Source: Sphingobacterium athyrii
Lineage (GTDB): Bacteria > Bacteroidota > Bacteroidia > Sphingobacteriales > Sphingobacteriaceae
NCBI RefSeq assembly: GCF_003071065.1
Contig: NZ_QCXX01000010.1
Span: 248,614-312,613 of the forward strand
DNA length: 64,000 nucleotides
Direction of reading: 5' to 3'
Part shown: in pieces, positions 27,155 to 35,894 of the stretch
Layout: each line of letters begins with the position of its first letter
How positions within the stretch are numbered: the first letter of the stretch is position 1
Notes under the pieces: model-generated
What the model saw: the letters and a program-made list of their open reading frames with translations, nothing else
The model's database searches: none
What the model was told of the DNA's origin: nothing
Made by a program: the position numbers and the translations under genes

Positions 27155-27188
27155 ACCCGGTGCAATGGATTGACAAATTGCACCGGGT
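27155..27188. terminator. Hairpin after the von Willebrand A gene
   Basis: A perfect 11-bp stem, ACCCGGTGCAA (27155-27165) with TTGCACCGGGT (27178-27188), has a 12-base loop. The following sequence is only moderately T-rich, so termination on the + strand is likely but not certain. Confidence 0.5.
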
Positions 27189-27391
27189 TGATTCATTTTA
27201 AAGTGTTGTACAGAAAGAATAGCTATCAAATTGTTGTATGTTAAGTTTGTGCAAGCAGACTTTTGAAAAATAGGCATCGGAAAATCATAAATAAATAGAT
27301 ATTTTTAAGGCCGAATAATTGCTTACCGTTTTGTGTGCCGGCATGAACACCAGTACAGATTCAGAAAGAGCAGATAAATAACAAATTTCGA

Positions 27392-27802
27392 ATGAAAAAT
27401 TTCCTTTTATGTTGCTTCCTTTTAATAGGAATGGGGACACCGTCACAGGGGCAACATACGGCGCTCAACAAACAGCAAACCATAGCCTATATTAACAAGC
27501 TGTATAAGATGGCTTACCACTACAAAGAAACCAAAATTGACACCGTTACGGTGGACGGGAAAGTCCTGACTGTATTTCTGTCAACAGGGCAACATTACCG
27601 GAGTGATATTTCTAAGTCGGAACCCCTTATCATCGCAAGGGTAAAGGCCGGCTATCAGATCCGCTATAAATCGGCTGCGAGTACCGAAGAAATCTTATGG
27701 GCTATCCAGACCGAAGATGATGCCAAACGTTTGCAAAAGGCCTTACAGCATCTGATCGGGATCCTGAAAACAGAAAAGAAGACTGATCCTTTTGGAAGCT
27801 AA
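27392..27802 (+). CDS. Small secreted protein of unknown function
   Basis: This 136-residue protein has a signal peptide (M-K-N-F-L-L-C-C-F-L-L-I-G-M-G-T-P-S-Q-G, cut before Q-H). The mature part is polar, with a predicted mix of strands and a C-terminal helix (E-D-D-A-K-R-L-Q-K-A-L-Q-H-L-I). No family is recognised. It is a single gene on the + strand, convergent with the phosphate transporter operon. Confidence 0.65.
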   Translation: MKNFLLCCFLLIGMGTPSQGQHTALNKQQTIAYINKLYKMAYHYKETKIDTVTVDGKVLTVFLSTGQHYRSDISKSEPLIIARVKAGYQIRYKSAASTEEILWAIQTEDDAKRLQKALQHLIGILKTEKKTDPFGS

Positions 27803-27846
27803 TAGCTGAATAGGGTACCGTTGTTAAATTTATTTTGTGTTCTAAG

Positions 27847-27877
27847 ATGTTCGGCGATACACGAACTCGCCGAACAT
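27847..27877. repeat. Perfect 11-bp inverted repeat
   Basis: ATGTTCGGCGA (27847-27857) pairs with TCGCCGAACAT (27867-27877) around a 9-base loop. It lies downstream of pstB and between two convergent genes. There is no T-run, so it is either a hairpin-type transcript end or a protein site; its role is not clear. Confidence 0.6.
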
Positions 27878-27932
27878 AAGAGAAAGCAGTGGACCTCCAC
27901 ACAGAAGGTGTGTTTCGGAGTTGCTGAGTGGG

Positions 27933-28679
27933 TTAACCAAAATGTCCACTGATATAATTACGGGTGGTTTCGTGTTGTGGGTTGTTAAAAATCTGCTGAG
28001 TATCCCCCTGCTCGATAATCTCACCGAGATACATGAAAACTGTTTTGTCGGCCACACGCTGTGCTTGCTGCATATTATGTGTGACGATGACAATCGTATA
28101 TTTTTTTTTCAAATGGTGAATAAGTTCCTCAATCTTCAGGGTACTCACCGGATCTAATGCCGAACACGGTTCGTCCATCAAAATAATTTCGGGGCGCAAG
28201 GCTACCGCGCGGGCGATGCAGAGTCTTTGCTGCTGTCCACCGGAAAGCCGGGTAGCAGGCTTTTTGAGATCGTCTTTGACCTCTTCCCAGATATATGCTT
28301 CTTCCAATGCCTTTTGCACGGTTGCCTTATCAGCAAGCAGATTGTTGATCTTGAGGCCATAGGTGATATTCTCGTAAATACTTTTGGGGAACGGATTGGC
28401 TTTTTGGAATACCATTCCCACACGCTTGCGCAAGTCCGTGACCTCCACATCCTTTTGATAGATCTCGCGGCCATCCAGTTTGATCTGTCCTTCTATCCGG
28501 GCTTCCGGATAGAGGTCATGCATCCGGTTGAGGCTTCGCAAGAGGGTACTCTTGCCACAGCCGGATGGCCCGATCAATGCCGTAACTTTATTTTCTTCAA
28601 ATTCGATATTGATATTCTTCAACACCTGTTTGCTCCCAAACCATAGGTTGAGATGTTCAGCGACCAATTTACTTTTCAT
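27933..28679 (-). CDS. pstB: Phosphate ABC transporter ATPase PstB
   Basis: This 248-residue ATPase of the high-affinity phosphate importer has Walker A G-P-S-G-C-G-K-S-T (about 37-45), the signature L-S-G-G-Q-Q-Q-R, Walker B I-I-L-M-D-E-P, and an H-loop T-H-N-M. The I-A-R-A-V-A-L-R-P-E and D-P-V-S-T-L-K-I-E-E-L segments are typical of PstB. It is the last gene of pstS-C-A-B and overlaps pstA by 11 bases. No phoU gene follows, although many pst operons have one. Confidence 0.95.
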   Translation of the reverse strand: MKSKLVAEHLNLWFGSKQVLKNINIEFEENKVTALIGPSGCGKSTLLRSLNRMHDLYPEARIEGQIKLDGREIYQKDVEVTDLRKRVGMVFQKANPFPKSIYENITYGLKINNLLADKATVQKALEEAYIWEEVKDDLKKPATRLSGGQQQRLCIARAVALRPEIILMDEPCSALDPVSTLKIEELIHHLKKKYTIVIVTHNMQQAQRVADKTVFMYLGEIIEQGDTQQIFNNPQHETTRNYISGHFG

Positions 28680-29526
28680 TATTTCTAAACTTATACCGAA
28701 TATAGAAAGCTGTTAAATTCATAAGGAAGACCACGACGATAAGAACTAAAGCGGTACCGTAGGCGATGGGTCTGACCTCTTCGATAGACTGATGTTGTGT
28801 TGACAACATATATAGGTGATAGGGGAGTGCCATAAACTCCTGATTGATGTTGCCAAAGGAATTGGTGATATAGAATGCAGCCCCTGTAAAGAGAATGGGG
28901 GCTGTTTCGCCGGCAGCTCTGGAGAGTGTCAGGACAATTCCCGTCAGTATGCCGGGCAAGGAAGCGGGAAGCACTACGTCTTTGATGGATTCGAATTTGG
29001 TGGCACCCACGGCCAATGCTGCCTCACGCATGCTCCGGGGTATACGGAGCAGGGCCTCCTCAGTTGTTGTGATAATATAGGGAAGGGACAAGAGACCCAA
29101 GGTCAGTCCAGCTGATAAAATTGAAGTTCCGAAATTCAACGCCTGAACAAACAACGCCAGACCAAAGAGACCATAGATAATAGATGGGACACCGGATAAA
29201 TTACGGATGGAAGCACGGATCGTTCGGGTCAGCCAGGTGTTCTCAGCATATTCGTTGAGGTAAATGGCGCAACATATTCCAAAGGGAATGGAGAAGATCG
29301 CTGTGATCAATGTCAGAAATACAGTACCAATAATCGGGGTTAGAATGCCGCCCTGTGTCATGCCATTGGTAGGCAGTTTGGAGACAAATTCCCAGGACAG
29401 CACGTGATAGCCTTTGGTAAAGATATCGTATAGGATCACGCATAAAAAGAAGCAGACTAGTCCTGTGGAGAGGAGAAGTGTACCCCATTCAACGATCGGC
29501 GCCAGTTTTTTGAATTTATGCTGCAT
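28669..29526 (-). CDS. pstA: Phosphate ABC transporter permease PstA
   Basis: This 285-residue inner-membrane permease has six predicted helices and the ABC-coupling E-A-A-L-A-V-G-A-T-K loop near residue 190. The ATG at 29526 overlaps the pstC stop by 11 bases; a longer frame upstream runs into pstC and was not used. With PstC it forms the phosphate channel. Confidence 0.93.
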   Translation of the reverse strand: MQHKFKKLAPIVEWGTLLLSTGLVCFFLCVILYDIFTKGYHVLSWEFVSKLPTNGMTQGGILTPIIGTVFLTLITAIFSIPFGICCAIYLNEYAENTWLTRTIRASIRNLSGVPSIIYGLFGLALFVQALNFGTSILSAGLTLGLLSLPYIITTTEEALLRIPRSMREAALAVGATKFESIKDVVLPASLPGILTGIVLTLSRAAGETAPILFTGAAFYITNSFGNINQEFMALPYHLYMLSTQHQSIEEVRPIAYGTALVLIVVVFLMNLTAFYIRYKFRNNEK

Positions 29527-30406
29527 GATATTTTCTAAAGCGGTTAATAAAATATTCACCAATTAGATTGGCTACCAAAGTCATAAAGAATAAGACAATC
29601 GCTATGGCAAATAGGGCATAATAGTGTGTTGTCTGATAAGGTACTTCACCCATTTCAATGGCGATCGTTGCGGTAATGGTTTTGACCGAATCAAAAAATC
29701 CTTTCGGAAAGATCGCTGCATTGCCAGTTGCCATGAGTACGGTCATGGTTTCGCCGATCGCTCTTCCCAGTCCCAGCATGACCGCTGCAATGATTCCCGG
29801 AGCTGCTGCCGGGATCGTAATCTTGCGCAATGTCTGCCAACGCGATGCGCCGAGGCCATAACTTGCTTCACGATAGGTTTGTGGTACCGCATGAATGGCG
29901 TCTTCGGAAATGGTAATGATGGTTGGCAGGGCCATAATCGCTAGTAAGATCGCACCATTTAACGCATTTAGTCCATTGGGCAAGTTGTTCAGATCTGCTA
30001 TTCCGGGACCAACGAGCACGATCCCCAAAAAGCCGATCACGACGGAAGGGATTGCGGCAAGCATCTCTATGGTCGGTTTTAAAACTGTTTTGAGTTTGGG
30101 ACTCGCATATTCGGAAATAAAAGCTGCTGTTCCCACACCAAGTGGGATGGCAATTAGCATGGCGCCCAGCGAAACAATCGAGGTGCTCACAATTAAAGGC
30201 AGGATACCGTACGCAGGCTCTGCAGCAGTGGGATTCCATTGGCTTCCAGTAATAAAATCGAGCGGTGAAACTTCCAGAAAGAAGGCAATGGCGTTATAGA
30301 GCAACATAAAGAAGATGCCTCCCAGAAGCGCAAGAACCAAATATCCGGTAGACTTGAATATGATTTTGGCGATCTTATCGATGGTTATTCGTTTTTTGTA
30401 CTGCAT
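29516..30406 (-). CDS. pstC: Phosphate ABC transporter permease PstC
   Basis: This 296-residue permease has six predicted helices, an N-terminal cytoplasmic tail, and the coupling motif E-A-S-Y-G-L-G-A-S-R near residue 180. A-I-G-E-T-M-T-V-L-M-A-T-G-N is characteristic of PstC. It starts 6 bases after the stop of pstS and overlaps pstA, so the four genes form one unit. Confidence 0.93.
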   Translation of the reverse strand: MQYKKRITIDKIAKIIFKSTGYLVLALLGGIFFMLLYNAIAFFLEVSPLDFITGSQWNPTAAEPAYGILPLIVSTSIVSLGAMLIAIPLGVGTAAFISEYASPKLKTVLKPTIEMLAAIPSVVIGFLGIVLVGPGIADLNNLPNGLNALNGAILLAIMALPTIITISEDAIHAVPQTYREASYGLGASRWQTLRKITIPAAAPGIIAAVMLGLGRAIGETMTVLMATGNAAIFPKGFFDSVKTITATIAIEMGEVPYQTTHYYALFAIAIVLFFMTLVANLIGEYFINRFRKYHAA

Positions 30407-30412
30407 GTTATT

Positions 30413-31273
30413 TTATTGGATAAGGTAATAACCTGAGTTTTCAATAATCTTCGTTCCTTCCCCTTTGGTCTCGAATTGGATAAATGACAGGACCTTGTCC
30501 CATGATTTTTCGGGAATAAACTGATAGAGGGGCCGTTGGAAAAAGTACAACCTATTTTTTATAGCTGTCGGATCTAAGGGGGAAATGGCATTGGAATCTA
30601 CTTCATTTTTGATTTTCAATACCTTGATTCCTTTGTTGTCCTGAATCTTTTTGGATATATAACCGGCACCGACATAACCGATACCTGACTTGTCGATTTT
30701 GATGGCTTCCAATATCTGTGCATTACCGGTCATTTCTTTGGCCTTTTGGCTGTAGGCTATTTTTAGCTTCTTGCGAATAAATGAGTAAGTTCCCGAACTG
30801 CTCTGTCTACCATAGATATTGATTGGGACATCCTGTCCAGAAATTGATTTCCAGTTTTCAACCTGTCCACTCATGATTTTTGAAAGTGTTTTTACATCGA
30901 TTTCCGTGATCGGATTGTCACTATGAACAACGAAAGCGGTAGCATCTTCGGCAAAAACAACAGTTTTCAGCCGTATATCTTTCTTTTGAAAGAGTGTCTT
31001 CTCTTCGTCAGTAAGCGGGCGTGAGGAGTTGGCAATATCTGCCTGTCCATTCAAAAGTGAAGTAATACCCAAACCTGAGCCGCCGCCGGAGATGGCTATG
31101 CTGAAGGTTGGATCCGTCTTGTTATATGCTTCGGCAAGATTAACAGCAAGGTTGACCTCGGTATCGGAACCTTTCATCTTGATGGTATGGTCATTATTTC
31201 CACAGGCGCATAAGAGGATACTGAAACTTAAAAGTACAGTAGAAATAAGACGATGGAAAGTCATGTTATTCAT
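30413..31273 (-). CDS. pstS: Phosphate-binding lipoprotein PstS
   Basis: This 286-residue periplasmic phosphate-binding protein has a lipoprotein signal (hydrophobic stretch ending L-L-C-A-C-G-N). Phosphate-site loops typical of PstS are visible: M-K-G-S-D-T near residue 34, G-G-G-S-G-L-G near 63-69, and G-R-Q-S-S-S-G-T near 155. It is the first gene of the operon. It should be expressed most strongly under phosphate limitation, but no Pho box was identified by eye. Confidence 0.92.
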   Translation of the reverse strand: MNNMTFHRLISTVLLSFSILLCACGNNDHTIKMKGSDTEVNLAVNLAEAYNKTDPTFSIAISGGGSGLGITSLLNGQADIANSSRPLTDEEKTLFQKKDIRLKTVVFAEDATAFVVHSDNPITEIDVKTLSKIMSGQVENWKSISGQDVPINIYGRQSSSGTYSFIRKKLKIAYSQKAKEMTGNAQILEAIKIDKSGIGYVGAGYISKKIQDNKGIKVLKIKNEVDSNAISPLDPTAIKNRLYFFQRPLYQFIPEKSWDKVLSFIQFETKGEGTKIIENSGYYLIQ

Positions 31274-31532
31274 TCTTACTAAGTTAAACAGAAGAAGAAT
31301 GATTTTGTGTTAGCGTTATGTTATCTTATTGTGAAGTCATATTTTGTAAATATATTTTCTGTTATCTGCCCATTGCACTCCTGAGTCCCTTTGGCGGAAA
31401 ACCGATCACTTTTTATGAACTTTTTAGCAAAAAAGGGTAAGCGGACACGAAAAATGAAGAAAGATATACAATAGGGTTTGCATGTAGGCTTTGATGTTGG
31501 ACGGGAGGAGGAGATGTGGATCGTGCAAAAAA

Positions 31533-31552
31533 AAACAGGCAAAAGCCTGTTT
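31533..31552. terminator. Intrinsic terminator
   Basis: An 8-bp stem (31533-31540 with 31545-31552, AAACAGGC/GCCTGTTT) has an AAAA loop, with a long T-run in the reverse direction. It ends the reverse-strand gene at 31592-32086, so that gene is probably not cotranscribed with pstS. Confidence 0.75.
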
Positions 31553-31591
31553 TCGTGTTATTATATCATAAAGAATTTCTGCGGGGATGTT

Positions 31592-32086
31592 TTAAAATAA
31601 GAGTATTGCGAAGACAGGAATCAGTGCAACCAAGGAATACATGACAACTGTCCTTTTGTGGAGATATAGACTGATGGATAGTAATAGCTCGTTGTTTTCC
31701 ACACTCGCTATTGTTCCACTATTTCCCATAGCAGAGGGATTTATTTCGGCAATTTGGCCCTGTTCGTTTTCGATTTTCCAGGCTGACATCCACATATTTC
31801 GCGGGCTCCATTTGTATTTCTTTTCAATGAGGCTAATGGTCGCTCCACCGGTCCAATCGTTGTATTCGATGTCACCGATCAGTTCACCATGTTTATTGCG
31901 TATTTCAGTATATGGGTTGAAAAGCCCTTTGTTTTTAAAACTATATTGATCTGAGCGAATAGAAACATTGGCATCTAATGTCCAATCATTGGACTCCAAC
32001 GAGCCGATCAGGCTATCATTGTTATATAACTTTGATTTATTTCCCAATAAATTGCTTTTCCAGTTGTAAATAGATCTCTTTTCCAT
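31592..32086 (-). CDS. Membrane-anchored protein of unknown function
   Basis: This 164-residue protein is mostly predicted beta strands, with two repeated elements (about 27-35 S-L-E-S-N-D-W-T-L and 72-82 D-I-E-Y-N-D-W-T-G-G) and one C-terminal transmembrane helix (about 144-163). The repeated N-D-W-T suggests an internally duplicated antiparallel fold similar to tubby-like or LURP-type sheets. That resemblance is impressionistic. It is monocistronic, ended by the hairpin at 31533. Confidence 0.65.
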   Translation of the reverse strand: MEKRSIYNWKSNLLGNKSKLYNNDSLIGSLESNDWTLDANVSIRSDQYSFKNKGLFNPYTEIRNKHGELIGDIEYNDWTGGATISLIEKKYKWSPRNMWMSAWKIENEQGQIAEINPSAMGNSGTIASVENNELLLSISLYLHKRTVVMYSLVALIPVFAILLF

Positions 32087-32595
32087 AATTGTCTAGTTTA
32101 ATATGTTTATTTTTCAAATTAGTATGAGCATCGGGAATTATGTTACAGTTTTTTTAAAAAATGTGATAAATATCTTATAGCCACCCTTATTCTAATAAAA
32201 AGATCGGCGATGTAAAGTGACCAATGGCGAGCCTGGGACGAAAACACCTGTTGATAACGGCGGATGTCATTTTGGGCGGTCTATTTCGTTTGCATCGTAT
32301 GTTCAGTGATATGGACCGGGAGGTCGAGAAAGGAAACTCTTCTTTTCTGATGTTCTATTACGCTGTTTAAATGGGTGTTATGTTTTAGAAGTGAGTTATC
32401 CACACTATGTGGATAACATGTTGATAAGTATAAATGTGGCTATCTGTACTTTTCTGTTTCTTTTTTGGCTGGACACACAGCATTCATCATTTTGTCGTCA
32501 ATAACTTTCAATGTATGTCATATCGGGCAAGAAAACTCAGGAAGTGCTACGGAAGTACGGTGTTCGATTTAATGATCTGGGTACTTTCAAAAGGG
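32087..32595. other. Non-coding region with DnaA-box-like elements
   Basis: No gene was found in these 509 bases. Two perfect DnaA boxes, TTATCCACA (32396-32404) and its reverse TGTGGATAA (32408-32416), form a 10-bp palindrome with a 3-base centre. Two one-mismatch copies, TGTTGATAA, lie at 32249-32257 and 32419-32427. An AT-rich segment is at about 32150-32176. Most genes to the left point left and most to the right point right. This could be a replication-origin-like or DnaA-binding region; proof is lacking. Confidence 0.45.
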
Positions 32596-33099
32596 CTAAC
32601 CGTTTTCGGAAGGTTTCGACGTAGTGCTGCTTTTTTTTCGATATTCCTTAAAATTACCCCGTTGTTTATATTCCAGTGCACCCTCCTCGCAGTAAGCGGA
32701 AAGATGCACGGAGAACTTGTTGCTTTGGCTTTTATCCACGCCCAATTCATCTAGAACCTCTGCTACGCGCTTAGGCGTATGAAAGAAACTGGAATGATAA
32801 ACCAGATCGTCCAACTTTTTGCTAAGGGCAATTCTTTCCTGTACATCGGGAGGTAGGGAATAAGGAGGCTTGAATTCGATATCTTTTTCAAAGAAAGTTT
32901 TGGGCTGGATCTGGAGACTTTGACATAATAACAAAAAGTTCGTTAGGGTAAGGTCTTTTCCCTTTTCTATTCCATTAAGTGTACCTGTAGAAATTCCAGT
33001 CAGGTTTGATACATCCCGTAAGGAATAATAAAGCTCATGCCGTTTTGCACGAAACCGTAGCCCTATAGCTTGAAGTTTTCCTCTATCGTTATCCGTCAT
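32596..33099 (-). CDS. XRE-type helix-turn-helix protein
   Basis: This 167-residue DNA-binding protein has a Cro/C1-type helix-turn-helix at about residues 13-66 (L-R-F-R-A-K-R-H-E, L-R-D-V-S-N-L-T-G-I-S-T-G-T-L-N-G-I-E-K-G). The C-terminal ~100 residues are charged, with no recognised domain. It stands alone between two gene-free stretches. Both flanks could hold its operator, including the palindrome at 32395-32417 (an alternative to a DnaA role). Confidence 0.8.
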   Translation of the reverse strand: MTDNDRGKLQAIGLRFRAKRHELYYSLRDVSNLTGISTGTLNGIEKGKDLTLTNFLLLCQSLQIQPKTFFEKDIEFKPPYSLPPDVQERIALSKKLDDLVYHSSFFHTPKRVAEVLDELGVDKSQSNKFSVHLSAYCEEGALEYKQRGNFKEYRKKSSTTSKPSENG

Positions 33100-33613
33100 G
33101 CAACGAATTGAATGATATTTTGCGCAATAATATTATTAAAATTTTGTTTAAAAATTTGCAGTTATATTTTTCTTTTTTATATTCGTTGTAATATGATATT
33201 TAGAGAATATTTGGTATTTCAATTTTAAATATCTGTTCTTTTAGTGATATGTTGTTGAAGTGATGTTTTCTTTTTGGTCAGCGCATTTTAAAAATTGCAA
33301 AATTTCCCTATATCTGTTGTTCCGGGATAAACCGGTACATACCAATGAAAAGCAATAGAAATAAGTCAACTTGCCCAGCTCCGGCATTCCATCGAATCCG
33401 TCAATTTCGCCGAAGCTGGGGTAGGTTGCACAAGAGTATACATGTAATGTAAGGGTCTAGCGCATAAGTGGCTAAGCACACTTTGACTCGGATAAGCTCC
33501 TTTGATGCCAGCTGGCATCCATGCATTCTAATTGTGCAATTGGAATTATTACAATTTTATCGAGAAGATAAAATATAAAGCTAAGACGGTACACAAAAAA
33601 CGTGCACTCACCT
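33100..33613. other. Gene-free stretch with an imperfect hairpin
   Basis: No open frame or RNA gene was recognised. The only structure found is an imperfect inverted repeat, CCCAGCTCCGGC (33374-33385) with GCCGAAGCTGGG (33409-33420), which could fold with one mismatched position. It lacks a T-run. It may be a leader or small RNA element, or chance. Confidence 0.35.
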
Positions 33614-33796
33614 TTAATCTGCACTCATAAAATAATAGATCAAATAAAATACAATCAGCACACAAACGGCAATGATTAATGTGCGTTTGATATTGCGGCC
33701 TGCAGGTGCATCGTCTTTTTCTTCAACGGCTACATCAGGTAATTTTTCCTCCGGCTTGTCCTGGCTATGCTCTGGAGTATTGAATTGATTTTCCAT
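33614..33796 (-). CDS. Small single-pass membrane protein
   Basis: This 60-residue protein (ATG at 33796; a longer frame exists but the N-terminus would add no domain) has an acidic, proline-rich cytoplasmic part (about 1-30). A basic stretch R-N-I-K-R precedes one transmembrane helix (about 38-57), and it ends F-M-S-A-D. No family is recognised. The topology and A-rich translation start support it being real. Confidence 0.55.
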   Translation of the reverse strand: MENQFNTPEHSQDKPEEKLPDVAVEEKDDAPAGRNIKRTLIIAVCVLIVFYLIYYFMSAD

Positions 33797-34051
33797 TTTT
33801 TTTTGTGTTGTCCTATGCATAGAACATGTTTGGTGGGTAAATCGTTTAAGATGTTCAATTTTTTGGAAGAAAAAAGATTCCTCTTGTTATAGAGAACAGG
33901 CGGTGTGAATAAATAAAAGTCCAAAAGCGTTGCGTTTTTTAGAGTATTTGCATACATTGCAACTGCACTTAACACGAATAAACCTAAACAACCCGTAAAC
34001 GTATGTTTACCATAACTTTCGTGTTGGATAGGTCGGTAATAAATAAAACAC

Positions 34052-34939
34052 ATGAAAAGAAGAACGCTTATCGGATCATTCATGGCTGGCTGTATGCTAT
34101 TGGCCATCAATCCGACTTTTGCGCAACAGAAAGCCGCAAAGAAAGAAATTGGTCTACAGTTGTACTCCGTACGTGAGGAAATCAGCAAGAACCCAAATTT
34201 CGATCAAATTTTACAAAAGATCGCTGCACTTGGGTATACGGGCGTAGAAGCTGCCGGTTATAATGCTGGCAAACTATACAATCTGAGCCCGCAGGAATTT
34301 AAAGCCAAGGTAGAAAAAGCAGGGATGAAGGTCCTTTCTTCCCATGCAACCAAAACATTGTCTGCGCAGGAGCTTGCCTCTGGAGATTTCTCCGAATCCT
34401 TGAAATGGTGGGACCAATGTATCGCTGCCCACAAGGCCGCTGGAATGAAATATATTGTGACACCTTGGATGGATGTGCCTAAGACACTCAAAGACTTAGA
34501 AACACAATGCCGTTATCTAGATGCTGTGGGGGCAAAATGCCGTGAGCAGGGATTGCTTTATGGATACCACAACCACGCTCATGAATTCAAAAAGGTTGAG
34601 GATAAAGTAATGTACGATTACATGCTGGAGCATACCAATCCCGAAAATGTATTTTTCGAAATGGATGTCTACTGGGCAGTAATCGGTGATGTCAGTCCGG
34701 TTGATTACTTCAACAAATATGCGGGTAGATTTAAGGCTTTACATATTAAAGACCACCGTGAAATCGGTCAAAGCGGAATGGTCGGATTTGATGCGATCTT
34801 TAATAATGTCAAAACAGGTGGACTGAAATACTTGTTTGTTGAATTGGAAGAAACACATAATGATATTTACACAGGTCTTGAGCAAAGTATAGACTACCTG
34901 AAAAAGGCTCCTTTTGTAAAGGCCAGCTATTCTAAATAG
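34052..34939 (+). CDS. Secreted sugar phosphate isomerase/epimerase-like TIM barrel
   Basis: This 295-residue protein of the AP endonuclease 2/xylose isomerase-like TIM-barrel family has a signal peptide (M-K-R-R-T-L-I-G-S-F-M-A-G-C-M, cut after F-A). Metal-ligand segments expected of the family are visible: G-V-E-A-A-G-Y near residue 63, Y-H-N-H-A-H-E-F near 172, M-D-V-Y-W near 208, and H-I-K-D near 230. Such exported family members in Bacteroidota act on sugars or inositols, often in 3-keto-sugar pathways. The substrate is unknown. It is a single gene. Confidence 0.88.
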   Translation: MKRRTLIGSFMAGCMLLAINPTFAQQKAAKKEIGLQLYSVREEISKNPNFDQILQKIAALGYTGVEAAGYNAGKLYNLSPQEFKAKVEKAGMKVLSSHATKTLSAQELASGDFSESLKWWDQCIAAHKAAGMKYIVTPWMDVPKTLKDLETQCRYLDAVGAKCREQGLLYGYHNHAHEFKKVEDKVMYDYMLEHTNPENVFFEMDVYWAVIGDVSPVDYFNKYAGRFKALHIKDHREIGQSGMVGFDAIFNNVKTGGLKYLFVELEETHNDIYTGLEQSIDYLKKAPFVKASYSK

Positions 34940-35017
34940 CCGTTAATCGGGAGAAAATTGACGATGCTGAGACAATTGTCCGGTTGATAGATTTATTATT
35001 TTTCGTTAACTTGAGTG

Positions 35018-35040
35018 GATTAAAAAGGGATTTTTTAATC
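35018..35040. repeat. 9-bp palindrome before the universal stress gene
   Basis: GATTAAAAA (35018-35026) and TTTTTAATC (35032-35040) form a perfect inverted repeat with a 5-base centre, 17 bases before the ATG of the universal stress protein gene. It may be an operator, a terminator of the preceding gene, or both. Confidence 0.4.
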
Positions 35041-35057
35041 GTATTAAAACGGAAAAT

Positions 35058-35876
35058 ATGAAACGGATTATTGTTGCTACAGACTATGCTGAAGAGGCAG
35101 AACATGCCCTAAAGTTTATACTCGAAGTTTTTGCTGGTAAAAAATATGAGATCATCTTGTTCTCCCTGCAGAACCCTTCAATACATGCGATGAACGCACG
35201 TCTTTCTCCCGATTCCATGTTCAAAATTTTTGAACATCAAAACAAGGTTTTAACCGATAAAGCGGAGGGTATCACGCGGCAAAGTGGGGTGCCTGCTCTT
35301 CCTTATCTGGCAACGGGTTTATTCTACGATCAGATTACAAAATGTATTCAGGAGACGGGTGCCGACTTATTAGTCATGGGTATGGCCAAACGTTCGTTTG
35401 ACCAGGATATGTTGGGTAATACTACTACGTCTGCCATCAGTAAACTAAAAATTCCTATTCTATCTGTTCCACTTGGGGCACAATTTAGCGGGCTTAAGCA
35501 TATCCTCTTCGCCTGCGACATCGTACGCGGGGTGCAAAAAGAGATTCTTGAAAAGGTGAAAGATTTCGCAACTGACTTTAATGCCGTATTGGAAGTGCTT
35601 AATATCCGTAAAACCGTTGAGCAGCTAAATGAAGAAAAGGGAAATGAAACCCGGGCGGCAATCGGAGACGTCATGGGCATTGTCAGCTACTACTATAAAA
35701 ATGTAACGTCTAATGAGGTGGTCAAAGCCATTCGTGACGAGGTTAAAGAAAGTAATACTGATCTTTTGGTCATGATTCCCTATAAATATGGTTTCTGGAA
35801 CTCACTGACGCATCGGAGCAAAACGCGTATGATGGCCTCAGGCCTGGATGTTCCGCTGCTGACCATTTCAATATAA
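35058..35876 (+). CDS. Universal stress protein, tandem UspA domains
   Basis: This 272-residue cytoplasmic protein has two UspA-like domains. The first (about 1-140) starts I-I-V-A-T-D-Y and ends with the loop M-G-M-A-K-R-S-F-D-Q-D-M-L-G-N-T-T (an atypical form of G-2x-G-9x-G-S/T nucleotide loop). The second (about 150-272) is more degenerate. These proteins bind ATP or other nucleotides and help survival under stress. It is monocistronic, convergent with the FAD oxidase gene. Confidence 0.87.
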   Translation: MKRIIVATDYAEEAEHALKFILEVFAGKKYEIILFSLQNPSIHAMNARLSPDSMFKIFEHQNKVLTDKAEGITRQSGVPALPYLATGLFYDQITKCIQETGADLLVMGMAKRSFDQDMLGNTTTSAISKLKIPILSVPLGAQFSGLKHILFACDIVRGVQKEILEKVKDFATDFNAVLEVLNIRKTVEQLNEEKGNETRAAIGDVMGIVSYYYKNVTSNEVVKAIRDEVKESNTDLLVMIPYKYGFWNSLTHRSKTRMMASGLDVPLLTISI

Positions 35877-35894
35877 TTGGTCAGGTCTCCTGGA

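Noticed and set aside
32434..32754. Forward ORF of 106 codons over the XRE-type gene end
   Set aside because: Cysteine- and phenylalanine-rich composition typical of shadow frames; the reverse-strand regulator is better supported.
33374..33420. Imperfect hairpin considered as a riboswitch or terminator
   Set aside because: No T-run, no known riboswitch core and no close downstream gene start; kept only as a note in the gene-free stretch.
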